Shown: positions 17,264 through 26,296, numbered from the stretch's first letter. The stretch: DNA of 64,000 bases from Corynebacterium suicordis DSM 45110 (GCF_015351405.1 NZ_JADKMY010000001.1:310001-374000), one strand, 5' to 3'. Notes: a model not told the origin generated them from the letters alone. Numbers and translations: made by a program.

Positions 17264-18270
17264 CGATGATCCCGCAGGTAGGCATCAATTTTCTCCACCC
17301 CATCCACGGCCAGCGGGGTAGCTGGTTCGGCAAAGTTCAGCAGCATCGGCATCACCTGCTTGTCCTTGATGGCAGCCACATTGCCCAAGCCCGGGCGTTT
17401 GCTCACGTCCCGCACCACATCCTCCGCCGAACCAGTGGTGTGCAGTGCGACAATCACATCCGGATTCCGAGCAACCACCTCCTCCGGGTTCACCTCAAAC
17501 ACCCGATCATCCGTGGAACCAAACACATTCTTCAACCCCGCGTCCTCCACCATCGGGTTGGACATGGACCGCGAACCATACGCGTACAGCACCCCGCCGC
17601 CGAGCTCCGGATACACCACCGCCACTGTCTTGCCCTGCCCCTCGGCCTGCTTTTTTACCTGCTCAACGCGCTGCTGCAACTGGCTGATGTACTCGTGCGC
17701 CTTATCCTCAGCCGCAAAAACCTGCCCGTACAGATCCACCTGATCCCACGCGTTCTGCCAGGTCGTGGGCCCATCGATACCACCGCAATAGGCAGGTTCA
17801 TCAATCACCGGCACTCCGCGCGGATTCAACGTCTGATAATTCACCGTCTCCGAGGCTCCAATCACCAGATCCGGGTTCTGCGCCAGCACTTCCTCGGCGG
17901 AGATCTGCAGGTGCCCGCTGGCATCAAGGCGATCGGTGAGCGAAGGAATCTGGTCGATCTGCCCCCTCGTCTGCGCATCGAAATACTCGCCCGGATACAC
18001 ACCCGCCCGGCTCACCACCCTGTCCAGCTGCCCCAGGTGCGCCAGCGTGTTCATCGACTCCGCGCCCATCGTCATCACCCGCTCCGGCGGCGAATCCACG
18101 GTGACCTGATGACCACAATTGCTCACCGTGGTCTGTTGCCCTTCTTCTTTATCCGACGCCGCCCCCGAACAACCAGCAAGCAGCACCAACCCAGCGGCTG
18201 TTACCGCCGCGAGAGTCCCGCGGCCAATCCGGTGGGAAGTAATGTGCAGATGATTAGACACGTGTGACAT
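17260..18270 (-). CDS. ABC transporter substrate-binding lipoprotein (FecB/BtuF type)
   Basis: A 336-aa cell-surface binding protein. A signal peptide with lipobox LLAGC (Cys about residue 34) is followed by a class III periplasmic-binding fold: two lobes (VTVDSPPERVMTMG..., VNPEEVVARNPDVIVAL...) joined by a long helix (HEYISQLQQRVEQVKKQ). The mature N terminus includes SNCGHQVTV, and the region before the end reads LLNFAEPATPLAVDGVEKI. Members bind siderophores, haem, vitamin B12 or nickel/cobalt chelates. It lies second in the permease - binding protein - ATPase - arsR operon. Substrate cannot be told from sequence. Confidence 0.9.
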   Translation of the reverse strand: MSHVSNHLHITSHRIGRGTLAAVTAAGLVLLAGCSGAASDKEEGQQTTVSNCGHQVTVDSPPERVMTMGAESMNTLAHLGQLDRVVSRAGVYPGEYFDAQTRGQIDQIPSLTDRLDASGHLQISAEEVLAQNPDLVIGASETVNYQTLNPRGVPVIDEPAYCGGIDGPTTWQNAWDQVDLYGQVFAAEDKAHEYISQLQQRVEQVKKQAEGQGKTVAVVYPELGGGVLYAYGSRSMSNPMVEDAGLKNVFGSTDDRVFEVNPEEVVARNPDVIVALHTTGSAEDVVRDVSKRPGLGNVAAIKDKQVMPMLLNFAEPATPLAVDGVEKIDAYLRDHR

Positions 18271-18282
18271 AGCGTGGCCTCC

Positions 18283-19404
18283 TTAATTCGAGGACGCGGG
18301 ATACGCCCGCTTGATGAGAGGAATGATGAAAGGGGCACCGAGCAGTGCCGTGACGATACCCACCGGGATTTCCTGCGGAGCCAACACCACGCGGGAAAGA
18401 ATGTCCGCCCAGATCAGCAAAATTGCCCCAAGAACAGCGGAAATGGGCAATGCCCATCGATGTTTGGAACCCACCAGCCGCCGCGCGATGTGCGGGATGA
18501 TCAGCCCGATGAAGCCAATGGCCCCGGACATGGCCACCACCACGCCAATCAATAGACTGCTCAGCCCCAGCAAGACAGCCCGCAAGGTGGTGGGGTTGAT
18601 GCCTACGGCGAGAGAGGTGGCGTCGCCAGAAGAAAGAGCATCGATGCGCGGAGCCAAGAGGATGAAGGCCACCGCCACCACTGCGGTGGTGATGAGGGTG
18701 ACCAGGAGCACGCCGTTGAAATTGGCCAGGCCCAGGGAGCCGAGGAGCCAGAACATGATGGAGCGGCTGGCTTCGGGGGAGTCGGAGGCGAAGATGAGGA
18801 AGCTGGTGGCCGCGGAGAGCGCGTAACCGATGGCCACTCCGGTGAGCAGCACGCGCAGGGAGGTGAGCTTTCCGGAGGAGAGCGCCACGCCAAAGACCAC
18901 CGCGGTGGCGGCCAGCGCGCCGAGGAAAGCCGAGCCTTGGAGGGCGTAATCGCCGAATTGCGCGCCGATGCCCAACACGATCGCGGCGGCGGCTCCACAG
19001 CTGGCACCTGAGTGGATGCCGAGGATATAGGGGTCTGCCAGCAGGTTTCTCACCACGGCTTGCAGCACCATTCCGGTCAGGGCCAGTGCAGAACCGACGA
19101 TGGCGGCGAGAATCACTCGGGGGGTGCGGAGTTGCCAGACAATGGCATCTTTCTGCGGATCCTGCGGCCATGGTGTGGTGGCTGCGGGATCTGTGCCGGG
19201 GAGAATCTGGGCGAGGTGGTGGCCGAGGATGCTCAATGTGTCCGGGGCGTTCACGCTGGTGGGGCCCAGGCAAATACCCGCGATGAAGCTGGCGAAAGCC
19301 ACCAGTAGCAACACAGAAAACCACACCAGAAATCGCGCTCGTGAGGGCGCGTGGGAATGCGCACGAGAAGAATGCTGCGGCTGCGAGGCGCGGACTGAAG
19401 TCAC
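18283..19404 (-). CDS. ABC transporter permease (FecCD type)
   Basis: A 373-aa membrane protein with about nine to ten helices, a single permease likely acting as a homodimer. Family markers: LRTPRVILAAIVGSALALTGMVLQAVVRNLLADPYILGI near residue 95, and GAIGFIGLIIPHIARRLVGSKHR near residue 275, the coupling-helix region that contacts the ATPase. The N terminus carries a short His/Ser stretch (HSSRAHSHAPSRAR). It starts with GTG 19404, only a few bases after a probable -10 box, so the mRNA may be leaderless. It is the first gene of the importer operon. Confidence 0.92.
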   Translation of the reverse strand: MTSVRASQPQHSSRAHSHAPSRARFLVWFSVLLLVAFASFIAGICLGPTSVNAPDTLSILGHHLAQILPGTDPAATTPWPQDPQKDAIVWQLRTPRVILAAIVGSALALTGMVLQAVVRNLLADPYILGIHSGASCGAAAAIVLGIGAQFGDYALQGSAFLGALAATAVVFGVALSSGKLTSLRVLLTGVAIGYALSAATSFLIFASDSPEASRSIMFWLLGSLGLANFNGVLLVTLITTAVVAVAFILLAPRIDALSSGDATSLAVGINPTTLRAVLLGLSSLLIGVVVAMSGAIGFIGLIIPHIARRLVGSKHRWALPISAVLGAILLIWADILSRVVLAPQEIPVGIVTALLGAPFIIPLIKRAYPASSN

Positions 19405-19410
19405 GCATCC

Positions 19411-19438
19411 ATCCTAGAGACATTCTAACGATCGTTAA
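19411..19438 (-). promoter_or_regulatory. Promoter and palindromic operator of the metal-chelate importer operon
   Basis: Read on the minus strand, TTAACG (19438-19433) and TAGGAT (19416-19411) are 16 bp apart, a good -35/-10 pair, and the GTG start of the permease lies 6 bp beyond. The perfect palindrome TAACGATCGTTA (19426-19437) overlaps the -35 box, placing it where a repressor such as the operon's ArsR protein could block transcription. Confidence 0.45.
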
Positions 19439-19522
19439 AATGACGGAGCGGGCGAACCTGCGCACAGCCACCTCCCAGCAGAATTTTCTAGGAGAAGCGG
19501 GGGACAGTGCCATAATGACAAG

Positions 19523-20899
19523 GTGAACTCACCAGCAACACCATCCCGCGATATTCAGGCGGGCACCACTACTGCGAACGCATCCAGTGCGACCCCAGCA
19601 AACCTCACCGCGCAGGGTCTCACCGCGCCGGGCCCAGACCCGATGACGGAAGCTCAGCGGCGCGCAGACCTGCGCAAGCACAAGAACATCGCCACGGGCA
19701 TGCTCATCGTGGCTGCCGTGGTCTACGTGGCAATGCGCTGGTTGGAATACCAGGGCAATCCCGGCGGGTGGATCGGTTATGTACGCGCCGCTTCTGAAGC
19801 CGGAATGGTGGGTGCGCTGGCGGACTGGTTCGCCGTGACCGCACTGTTCCGCCACCCGCTGGGCATCCCCATCCCGCACACCGCCATCATCAAGCGCAAG
19901 AAGGACCAGGTGGGGCACCAGCTCTCCGAGTTCGTGGGGGAGAACTTCCTCAACGCTCCGTTGATCGCAGAGAAGCTGCGTAGCGCGCACATTCCGCAGC
20001 GCGCCGCCGATTGGGCCGTGGCCGAGGGAGGTGCCGAGCGTGTATCCCAGGAAACCGGGCGGCTCGTGGATCTGGTGGTCAACGGCGTGAACGCGGAGGA
20101 AGCCGAGCAGGTCCTGGAAGTCCTGGTCTTGGACAAACTCCAGGAGCCTACCTGGGGCCCGCCACTGGGCCGCGGGTTGGAACAGCTCATTGAGGAAGGC
20201 CGCACGGAACCCGCCATCGAGGCAATCGTGGTGTGGATGGATGACAAAGCCCAGAGCAGCGAGGAGTTTGTCACCCGCCTCATCGACGAACGTACTCCCA
20301 CTTGGGCGCCGAGTTTCATCCGCAACCTCGTGGGCTCAAAGGTGTATTCAGAACTGGTGAAATTCACCGCCGACGTGCGCTACAACCCGGATCATGACGC
20401 GCGCCGGGAGCTCCGCAAGTTCCTCGATCAGCTGGCGCATGACCTGCAGCACGATGAGAAGATGATCGAGCGCGTGGAGAAGTTCAAGGAAGACATCATG
20501 ACCTCCACCCCAGTGCGCGCAGTGCCCGGCGCGCTCTGGGAATCCGCGCGCAGCACCTTGAGCACCATGGCCCGAGACCCAGAATCTCTGCTCCGCCGCC
20601 GGATCACGGACTGGGTGCGAGGCTTTGGCCGCCGCGTGCAGGACGAGCCCGAGCTGCGCGAGAAGCTGGAAAATCGAGTGGTCAGCGCAGCCAGCTACCT
20701 CGCTGAGAACTACGCCGGAGAGATCACCAGCATCATCGGTGAGACGGTGGAGCGATGGGATGCGCAGGAGGCGTCGGACAACATTGAACTCATGGTGGGT
20801 AAGGATCTGCAGTTCATCCGCATGAATGGAACGATTGTCGGTGCGCTCGCCGGGCTGGCCATCTATTCCCTGGCCGAATTGATCTTCGCGGTAGCATAA
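19523..20899 (+). CDS. DUF445 domain membrane protein
   Basis: A 458-aa protein of the DUF445 family. One membrane helix near residue 55 (NIATGMLIVAAVVYVAMRWL) and another at the C terminus (MNGTIVGALAGLAIYSLAELIF) flank a large charged helical domain. Diagnostic text includes VRAASEAGMVGALADWFAVTALFRHPLGIPIPHTAIIKRKKDQ. The start GTG 19523 follows AAGG. Its role is unknown in any organism I can name. The next two genes follow closely (5 and 7 bp), suggesting one operon with the DUF2516 gene and deoC. Confidence 0.85.
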   Translation: MNSPATPSRDIQAGTTTANASSATPANLTAQGLTAPGPDPMTEAQRRADLRKHKNIATGMLIVAAVVYVAMRWLEYQGNPGGWIGYVRAASEAGMVGALADWFAVTALFRHPLGIPIPHTAIIKRKKDQVGHQLSEFVGENFLNAPLIAEKLRSAHIPQRAADWAVAEGGAERVSQETGRLVDLVVNGVNAEEAEQVLEVLVLDKLQEPTWGPPLGRGLEQLIEEGRTEPAIEAIVVWMDDKAQSSEEFVTRLIDERTPTWAPSFIRNLVGSKVYSELVKFTADVRYNPDHDARRELRKFLDQLAHDLQHDEKMIERVEKFKEDIMTSTPVRAVPGALWESARSTLSTMARDPESLLRRRITDWVRGFGRRVQDEPELREKLENRVVSAASYLAENYAGEITSIIGETVERWDAQEASDNIELMVGKDLQFIRMNGTIVGALAGLAIYSLAELIFAVA

Positions 20900-20904
20900 A
20901 GCCC

Positions 20905-21222
20905 ATGCACATCATTCTGAGCGCACTACCACTGGCATTTTTCTGGATGAACCTCTTGGCATCCATAATCGTGCTGGGTCTGGGAATTTTCGGCCTAATT
21001 ACCGTGGCCGGCACCCGCGACGATGCCTTCACTGTGATCGATCGGCAAAAGCAGAATTGGTTGATGCTCACCGGCGGTGCCACGGCTGCCGCGCTGTTGA
21101 GCCTCTTTGTTCCCACTGTGATGATGCTGTGGATCATCGCGGCGGTCATCGTCGGCATTTACTGGCAGGATGTTCGCCCCGCCATTCGCGACGTGCTGGA
21201 TAACTCCAGCGGAAGCTGGTGA
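20905..21222 (+). CDS. DUF2516 small membrane protein
   Basis: A 105-aa protein with three hydrophobic stretches (residues 3-38, 52-68 and 70-86) and the loop [21 protein letters not shown], which is characteristic of the actinobacterial DUF2516 family. It lies 5 bp after the DUF445 gene and 7 bp before deoC. Function unknown. Confidence 0.8.
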   Translation: MHIILSALPLAFFWMNLLASIIVLGLGIFGLITVAGTRDDAFTVIDRQKQNWLMLTGGATAAALLSLFVPTVMMLWIIAAVIVGIYWQDVRPAIRDVLDNSSGSW

Positions 21223-21229
21223 TCTACCA

Positions 21230-21982
21230 ATGACTGATACACAAAATCTGACTCGCGCGCAGGTGGCAGCCGTGATGGACGCCACCTTGTTGAAGCCCGA
21301 AGCAACCCACGCTGACGTGGACAAACTGGTTGCGGAGGCCGCCCAGCTGGGGTGCGGTGCGGTGTGTGTTTCGCCCTCCATGTTGCCCGTAACTCGCGTT
21401 GATTTTTCCGACGCCACCAATTCCACTTCCACCCCAGCCGTAGCAACCGTGGTGGGTTTTCCCAGCGGAAAGCACGCCACCTTGGTGAAGGCCACTGAAG
21501 CGCGCTTCGCAGTGGAACACGGTGCGGTGGAAGTGGACGTGGTGGTGGATATCGCCAAGGCCATCGTCGGTGATGCCAACTCCCTGATCAGCGAGTTGAT
21601 GACCATTCGCGAGGCCGTGCCTCAACCAGTGATCCTCAAAGTGATCCTAGAAACCGCGTTGCTTGATGAGCCCGCCATCCGCGCGTGTGTGCGTGCGTGT
21701 GCGGCAATCGGCGCTGACTACGTGAAAACCTCCACCGGGTTCCACCCCGCGGGTGGAGCCTCAGTGGAGGCGGTAGAGATCATGGCCGATGAGCTGCGCA
21801 AGCAGGACAAGCTGGCCACTTTTGGGATGAGCGAGGATCTGCGTCGCAACGTGGGAGCCTTGGGTATCAAGGCCTCGGGCGGGATCCGCACTTGGGAAGC
21901 AGCGCTGCAGATGATCGCTGCGGGTACAACCCGTTTGGGAGTTTCTTCCCCGCAGGCCATCCTGGACGGCGCTCCCGCCTAG
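21230..21982 (+). CDS. deoC: Deoxyribose-phosphate aldolase
   Basis: A 250-aa class I aldolase that splits 2-deoxyribose-5-phosphate into glyceraldehyde-3-phosphate and acetaldehyde in deoxynucleoside breakdown. The Schiff-base lysine lies in [11 protein letters not shown] (about residue 166), the proton-relay lysine in [10 protein letters not shown], and the aspartate in [11 protein letters not shown] chose ATG 21230 because the frame upstream overlaps the preceding gene. Confidence 0.95.
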   Translation: MTDTQNLTRAQVAAVMDATLLKPEATHADVDKLVAEAAQLGCGAVCVSPSMLPVTRVDFSDATNSTSTPAVATVVGFPSGKHATLVKATEARFAVEHGAVEVDVVVDIAKAIVGDANSLISELMTIREAVPQPVILKVILETALLDEPAIRACVRACAAIGADYVKTSTGFHPAGGASVEAVEIMADELRKQDKLATFGMSEDLRRNVGALGIKASGGIRTWEAALQMIAAGTTRLGVSSPQAILDGAPA

Positions 21983-22009
21983 TTGACCCCGGCCTAGTTT
22001 TGACGTTTA

Positions 22010-22039
22010 GCTAGCTCGACATAGCTCGGTTGAGCTAGC
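22010..22039. other. Hairpin in the convergent gap after deoC
   Basis: GCTAGCTC (22010-22017) is the reverse complement of GAGCTAGC (22032-22039); several more TAGCTAG-like words crowd the same 90-bp gap. No T-run follows, so this is at best a weak convergent termination signal. Confidence 0.3.
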
Positions 22040-22077
22040 CCGGCTTGGCTAGTCCCGCTTAGCGACCAGCGCACTAA

Positions 22078-23133
22078 CTAGGCCGCGTAGCCATCACCGG
22101 AGGAGCCAACGGGACCTCCGGCAGGGGCTTCGCCGGATTCCTGCAGGGAATCTGAGCTGCCCGAACCGTTGCCACTTTCGGAGCTGGAGCCGGAGCCCGT
22201 GCCGTTTCCGTTCGAGCTGCTATCACCGGGGGAATCTTCAATGCTCTGGGCCATCTGGCTCATGTCCACGTTCTGGCCCTTGAGCTTCACATTCATTCCG
22301 CTATCCGTCACTTCAACGCTCTCGAATTCAAGGCCGGAAAGATCCCCAGCCATGGATTGATCAGCGAGGGACTCGCGGAGCGTGTTGACGATAGATTCCG
22401 GCATGTCCATCCCGGCGATCTTCGCGCCATCCACATCCAGCTTCAACTGCCCGTTTTCAATGGTGGGCTTCATGGACATGGTGGCCAGACCCTGGGTGAT
22501 CTCCACATCGAGCGTCTGATTATCAGGAGAAGGCTTGATATCCGTGATGGTGATCAGGTTCTGCAGGAAATTTCCGGAATCCTGCGCCTGCTTTTCGTTC
22601 ATGGACTTCTTCACCTGAGCCAGCATGAACTCCGCAGGGATACTGGTGGTCGCGGTCAGATCTCCCACGATCATCTGCTTGCCCTGTTCCTGGATCTCGG
22701 TGTCCTTACCCAAGAAGTGGATCTCCGGGTTGCCCTTGACTACCGGGCGGGATTCATCGTTGTCCTCATAGGAAATATCGAGTGAGGAGGGGATGGTCAT
22801 ATCCAGCTCGCCCAAGGTCTTGGTGAACAAAGCGGCCAGCACAGGTGAAGCCCCGAAGGACACCTGCGGGTCGCCGGCCATCTCCACGTTCTGGGATGCC
22901 GCGTTCTCCTCCAAACCAGAGACAATCTGGTTCTTCATATAAGCGCGCATTCCGAACTCCGCCAGCGCAATGAGCAGCACAAACACCAGCAGAACTGCCA
23001 GGAGAACCTTCCACCAGCCACCCTTTTTCTTCGGCTGCTGCGGTGCGCTTCCCCAGGCTTGCTGCGGCGCTTGCTGCTGCGCATTCTGCGGAGGGAAATT
23101 GTATTCAGACGTTTGGTTATAGGAATTGCTCAC
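22078..23133 (-). CDS. DUF2993 (LmeA-like) membrane-anchored protein
   Basis: 351 aa from GTG 23133. The N terminus is Gln/Pro-rich and cytoplasmic (NAQQQAPQQAWGSAPQQPKKK), followed by one membrane helix (WWKVLLAVLLVFVLLIALAEF) and an extracellular DUF2993 domain of about 240 residues; the C terminus is a Ser/Gly/Asn-rich tail. DUF2993 includes mycobacterial LmeA, linked to lipomannan elongation and phospholipid binding, so a cell-envelope role is likely. The open frame continues upstream into the methyltransferase gene region, but the GTG directly before SNSYNQ gives the natural start. It follows the methyltransferase gene on the same strand. Confidence 0.75.
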   Translation of the reverse strand: MSNSYNQTSEYNFPPQNAQQQAPQQAWGSAPQQPKKKGGWWKVLLAVLLVFVLLIALAEFGMRAYMKNQIVSGLEENAASQNVEMAGDPQVSFGASPVLAALFTKTLGELDMTIPSSLDISYEDNDESRPVVKGNPEIHFLGKDTEIQEQGKQMIVGDLTATTSIPAEFMLAQVKKSMNEKQAQDSGNFLQNLITITDIKPSPDNQTLDVEITQGLATMSMKPTIENGQLKLDVDGAKIAGMDMPESIVNTLRESLADQSMAGDLSGLEFESVEVTDSGMNVKLKGQNVDMSQMAQSIEDSPGDSSSNGNGTGSGSSSESGNGSGSSDSLQESGEAPAGGPVGSSGDGYAA

Positions 23134-23174
23134 GCACCCAGTGTTCCTGAACAAGACACTCAGCGCTAGTGCGG

Positions 23175-24032
23175 TCAGCGCCTTGGAAGGAAACTCCCAG
23201 TGGGAGCGGAATCGTCCACCGCAGACCACGGGACGGTCAGTGAGCTGTCGGAGAGGCGGCGTCGAGAAGAAAGGCGAGGCAACCCCGTGGCCACATGAAA
23301 GTGATCCAGGGCGGCCCGCCACCGCACGCGCGGGCCAAAAACGGCCAGGGGAGCGGCCAGGTTCCAGGCGGCGTCCATCTCGCAGAGGACCTCATGGATC
23401 GCGTGACCGGGCGTGTTCTGGTGGATGAGCGCCTTGGGGAGCCGCTCGGCGATATCGGAGGGCTTGTCCACGCACCCGGGAGTCCACGCCATGGTGAGGG
23501 TCTGCGGGCCAGAGTGATCCAACAGCACCCACGTGGAGCGCCGGCCCAGCTCGCAACAGGTGCCCTCGATCAGCACGCCTCCCGGGTGCAGGCGTTCCTG
23601 CATGGTGGCCCAGGCATCGCGGACTTGGTCGGCGTCGTATTGACGCAACACATTAAACGCCCGGACCACATCCGCCCGCATGTCCGCCAACTCAAAACCA
23701 CCGAGCGCGAAGTTCACCCCATCGCGCGGTAGCAACACCCGGCTGGGCTCAATCTCCAACCCAGTGACCTGCACAGAAGGCTCCACCGAACGCAAATGTC
23801 GCGCCCACTCCACCGTGGTGGTGTGCGAAGCCCCATAACCCACATCAACCGCCACCGGAGGCCTGCCTGCACGCGCGGCCGAGCGCAACAGATGCTGCAC
23901 CTGTGGCTGCGCCACCAGCCAGCGATCCGATTTCCGCAGGCGATTAAAACCAGTGGTACCGCGGGTAGGTACACCAACGGGCCCGTCCGCATTCCACGAA
24001 CGAGCCCGGAGATTATGAGCGTGATCAGCCAC
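23175..24032 (-). CDS. Class I SAM-dependent methyltransferase-like protein
   Basis: A 285-aa protein. VAVDVGYGASHTTTVEWARHL near residue 60 is the glycine-rich SAM-binding loop (xDxGxG), VTGLEIEPSRVLL supplies the acidic residue after strand 2, and ADVVRAFNVLRQY resembles motif IV. The C-terminal part (VFGPRVRWRAALDHFHVATGLP) is specific to an actinobacterial group. It ends 42 bp before the DUF2993 gene and starts 2 bp after the DUF2505 gene, so these three are probably one minus-strand operon. Substrate unknown. Confidence 0.75.
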   Translation of the reverse strand: MADHAHNLRARSWNADGPVGVPTRGTTGFNRLRKSDRWLVAQPQVQHLLRSAARAGRPPVAVDVGYGASHTTTVEWARHLRSVEPSVQVTGLEIEPSRVLLPRDGVNFALGGFELADMRADVVRAFNVLRQYDADQVRDAWATMQERLHPGGVLIEGTCCELGRRSTWVLLDHSGPQTLTMAWTPGCVDKPSDIAERLPKALIHQNTPGHAIHEVLCEMDAAWNLAAPLAVFGPRVRWRAALDHFHVATGLPRLSSRRRLSDSSLTVPWSAVDDSAPTGSFLPRR

Positions 24033-24034
24033 GC

Positions 24035-24535
24035 TTACTGCAGGTTGTCAGAGATGAACTTCTCAATCAGAGTTGCCTCGCGAGTGAGGAAATCCTCCAC
24101 GAAAGATGCAACCTTAGGCTCCAACACAGCGCCCATCATGGGGATGGCCACCTCAACGGAGATGTCAGCGAACAGATCGGTGGTGTCACCCTTGCCGGTC
24201 AGCTTGGCATCCGCAGCGAACTTCACTGGAGCACCCTTAACCTCGGCGTTGACGTTACCGGTGGAGATGTTGTCTGCCACTGGGCCGAACTCAACCACGC
24301 GCTTGAGCTTCAGATCCTGGGAAACCATGCCACGCACAGCCTCGGGGAGAGCGGACTTTGGCAGCAGCTCGAAAAGCACTACGTTGACTGGCTCCTTGGT
24401 GAAGGACTCCACCGTGCCAGGCTCATCGTTGATGGTCTGTGCTTCGTACTCCCAGTACTCCTGGGAAGACAGCGCCTCGTAAACCTTTTCGATTGGGTAG
24501 TTGATGGTTGCCGTGTTCTCAGTATGTGTAGTCAT
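24035..24535 (-). CDS. DUF2505 (SRPBCC-fold) protein
   Basis: A 166-aa protein of the DUF2505 family, a START/polyketide-cyclase-like fold with a lipid-size pocket. INYPIEKVYEALSSQEYWEYEA is the typical first helix after strand 1, and the C-terminal long helix (VASFVEDFLTREATLIEKFI) closes the fold. It is divergent from murB, whose start is 23 bp away, so both promoters would have to overlap this small gap. Ligand unknown. Confidence 0.8.
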   Translation of the reverse strand: MTTHTENTATINYPIEKVYEALSSQEYWEYEAQTINDEPGTVESFTKEPVNVVLFELLPKSALPEAVRGMVSQDLKLKRVVEFGPVADNISTGNVNAEVKGAPVKFAADAKLTGKGDTTDLFADISVEVAIPMMGAVLEPKVASFVEDFLTREATLIEKFISDNLQ

Positions 24536-24558
24536 GTCAACAGACTACCTTTAGTAGG

Positions 24559-25884
24559 GTGAGCGATTCAGAAACCAATGCACAAAACCTGCCCGAGTTA
24601 CTCGAAAAGCTGCGCGATCCCGCCTTCATTCCCGGCGCCCGCGTTGTGGAGCGGACGTTTGCGGAACTCACCACCCTGAGGATCGGTGGCGCACCGGCTG
24701 CCGTGGTGGCGTGTTCTGAGCCTTCTTCTTTGGCTAGCGTTGTTTCTCTTCTCGACGCCAACTCCATTCCCCTCCTCGTTCTCGGCGGAGGCTCCAACTT
24801 GGTGATTGGCGAAGGTGATGAAGTATCGGAGCTGGTGGTTGTCTGGGCTGTGGATTCTGCCTCGGAGATCTCTATCGATGCAGAGACCGGGGTGGTGCGG
24901 GCCTTTGCTGGTGTGAATTTTGATCAGCTGGTGGCTGCCACCGTGGAGGCTGGGCTGAGCGGCTTGGAGTGCCTGAGCGGCATCCCTGGTTCCGTTGGGG
25001 CTACGCCGGTGCAAAACGTGGGGGCGTATGGCGCGGAGGTTTCGCAGGTGCTGCGGCGCGTGCAGTTGTTTGAGCGGGGTGCTGTGGGTGCTGGAGCTGG
25101 TGATGCTGGCTCGGGTGCTGCTGCGGATCTGCAGTGGGTCAGCCCCGAATCCCTGGATCTTTCCTACCGCTATTCCAACCTGAAGTTCACGCAGCGTGCC
25201 GTGGTGACTGCTGTGGAATTCCAGCTGGGCACGGACGGGCTCTCCGTGCCCTTGCGCTTCGGCGAGCTGGCCAGGAAATTGGGCGTGGCTGAAGAGGACG
25301 CGCGCGCCGGGAACGCTGATGCCCGCCGACCCGTAGCCCAAGTACGCGAAGCGGTGCTGGAACTGCGCGCTGGCAAGGGCATGGTGTTGAACCCAGATGA
25401 TCACGACACCTGGTCCGCTGGCTCCTTCTTCACCAACCCCATCGTGGAAGGCGAGGAGGTCCGCAATGCTGTTATCGCAGCTGTGCGCGAGAAATGCGGC
25501 GAAGAAAAGGCCAACAGCATTCCGGTGTTCTCCGCGGGCCGTGGCGGTGCTGCAGAAGACGATGCCGTGAAGAACCGCGCAGCGGAGAACCCAGCCGTGA
25601 AGAGCGCGAATGTGGATAGTGAGCCCGCCAACGCGGGCGTGGAGCGTTTCAAGTTTTCCGCTGCGTGGCTCATCGATAACGCTGGCTTCTCCAAGGGCTA
25701 TGCAGTGCCAGGCCATGAATCAGCCGCGCTTTCCTCCAAGCACACCTTGGCGCTGACAAACCGGGGGAGTGCGACCAGCGCGGATATCATCGCGCTGGCC
25801 CGTTCAGTGCGCAATGGCGTGCACGACGCCTTCGGTGTCACCCTCGAACCGGAACCCGTGTGGATCGGCGCCCGGCTGGACTAG
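24559..25884 (+). CDS. murB: UDP-N-acetylenolpyruvoylglucosamine reductase
   Basis: A 441-aa flavoenzyme that makes UDP-MurNAc for peptidoglycan with NADPH. FAD-binding segments: LGGGSNLVIGEGD near residue 74 and SGIPGSVGATPVQNVGAYG near 145. YRYSNLKF, WSAGSFFTNP (the proton-donating Ser) and the C-terminal HTLALTNRG complete the active site. It is longer than the usual 350-370 aa because of Ala/Gly-rich and charged insertions at about residues 174-190 and 330-360. The start is GTG 24559. Confidence 0.95.
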   Translation: MSDSETNAQNLPELLEKLRDPAFIPGARVVERTFAELTTLRIGGAPAAVVACSEPSSLASVVSLLDANSIPLLVLGGGSNLVIGEGDEVSELVVVWAVDSASEISIDAETGVVRAFAGVNFDQLVAATVEAGLSGLECLSGIPGSVGATPVQNVGAYGAEVSQVLRRVQLFERGAVGAGAGDAGSGAAADLQWVSPESLDLSYRYSNLKFTQRAVVTAVEFQLGTDGLSVPLRFGELARKLGVAEEDARAGNADARRPVAQVREAVLELRAGKGMVLNPDDHDTWSAGSFFTNPIVEGEEVRNAVIAAVREKCGEEKANSIPVFSAGRGGAAEDDAVKNRAAENPAVKSANVDSEPANAGVERFKFSAAWLIDNAGFSKGYAVPGHESAALSSKHTLALTNRGSATSADIIALARSVRNGVHDAFGVTLEPEPVWIGARLD

Positions 25885-26123
25885 CGACTTAATCGTTAGC
25901 CTCGTCATGCTGGGGTCAGCGCGCGCTGCCCAAGATTCCGCCAAGAAAAAACAATCGTCCGAATTGCTGGCGCACTGCCTCGCAAAACCCCAGGTCGGGA
26001 AAAGTGAGATGCCAGTAAGCGGGACGTTTGTACATAACTGGTGTGGTGATCGTGTGGTCACGGCGTGACGTCAGTAGCACTGAGCATCGTGCGGAGCTGC
26101 AGTCCAAGCAGTTACACCTCGGT

Positions 26124-26216
26124 AATGTCGCATTCACCCCGTTTTTTGTCATAGCCCTCGGAGAAACCCCAGGTTGGAGAAATTTAGAATGCAAAAAACG
26201 GGGTGAATGCGACATT
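26124..26216. repeat. 25-bp perfect inverted repeat with conserved loop
   Basis: The arm at 26124-26148 is the exact reverse complement of the arm at 26192-26216, with a 43-bp loop. The loop contains AAACCCCAGGTTGG followed by GAATGC (26164-26192). About 180 bp upstream (25985-26012) nearly the same loop sequence occurs, there flanked by a different, shorter and imperfect stem. This may be a structured RNA or a miniature mobile element. Confidence 0.6.
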
Positions 26217-26264
26217 GCTGGCGTCGAACAGGACTCTGGCCTGTAAAAAACCGCACGAAAGCAG

Positions 26265-26296
26265 AAAAACGGCGGGAGAACCGAAGTTCACCCGCC
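26265..26296 (-). terminator. Rho-independent terminator of fadD
   Basis: On the minus strand GGCGGG pairs with CCCGCC, with an inner GAAC-TTCG-GTTC stem capped by a UUCG tetraloop, followed by GTTTTT. It lies 57 bp after the fadD stop codon. Confidence 0.85.

Noticed and set aside
17251..18267. 338-codon plus-strand frame opposite the binding lipoprotein
   Set aside because: The His/Arg-rich sequence has no fold signature, while the minus strand encodes a clean lipobox and binding-protein fold.
25916..26215. 99-codon minus-strand frame in the murB-fadD gap
   Set aside because: It runs through the hairpin loops; its two similar halves come from the repeated DNA, not from a protein domain.
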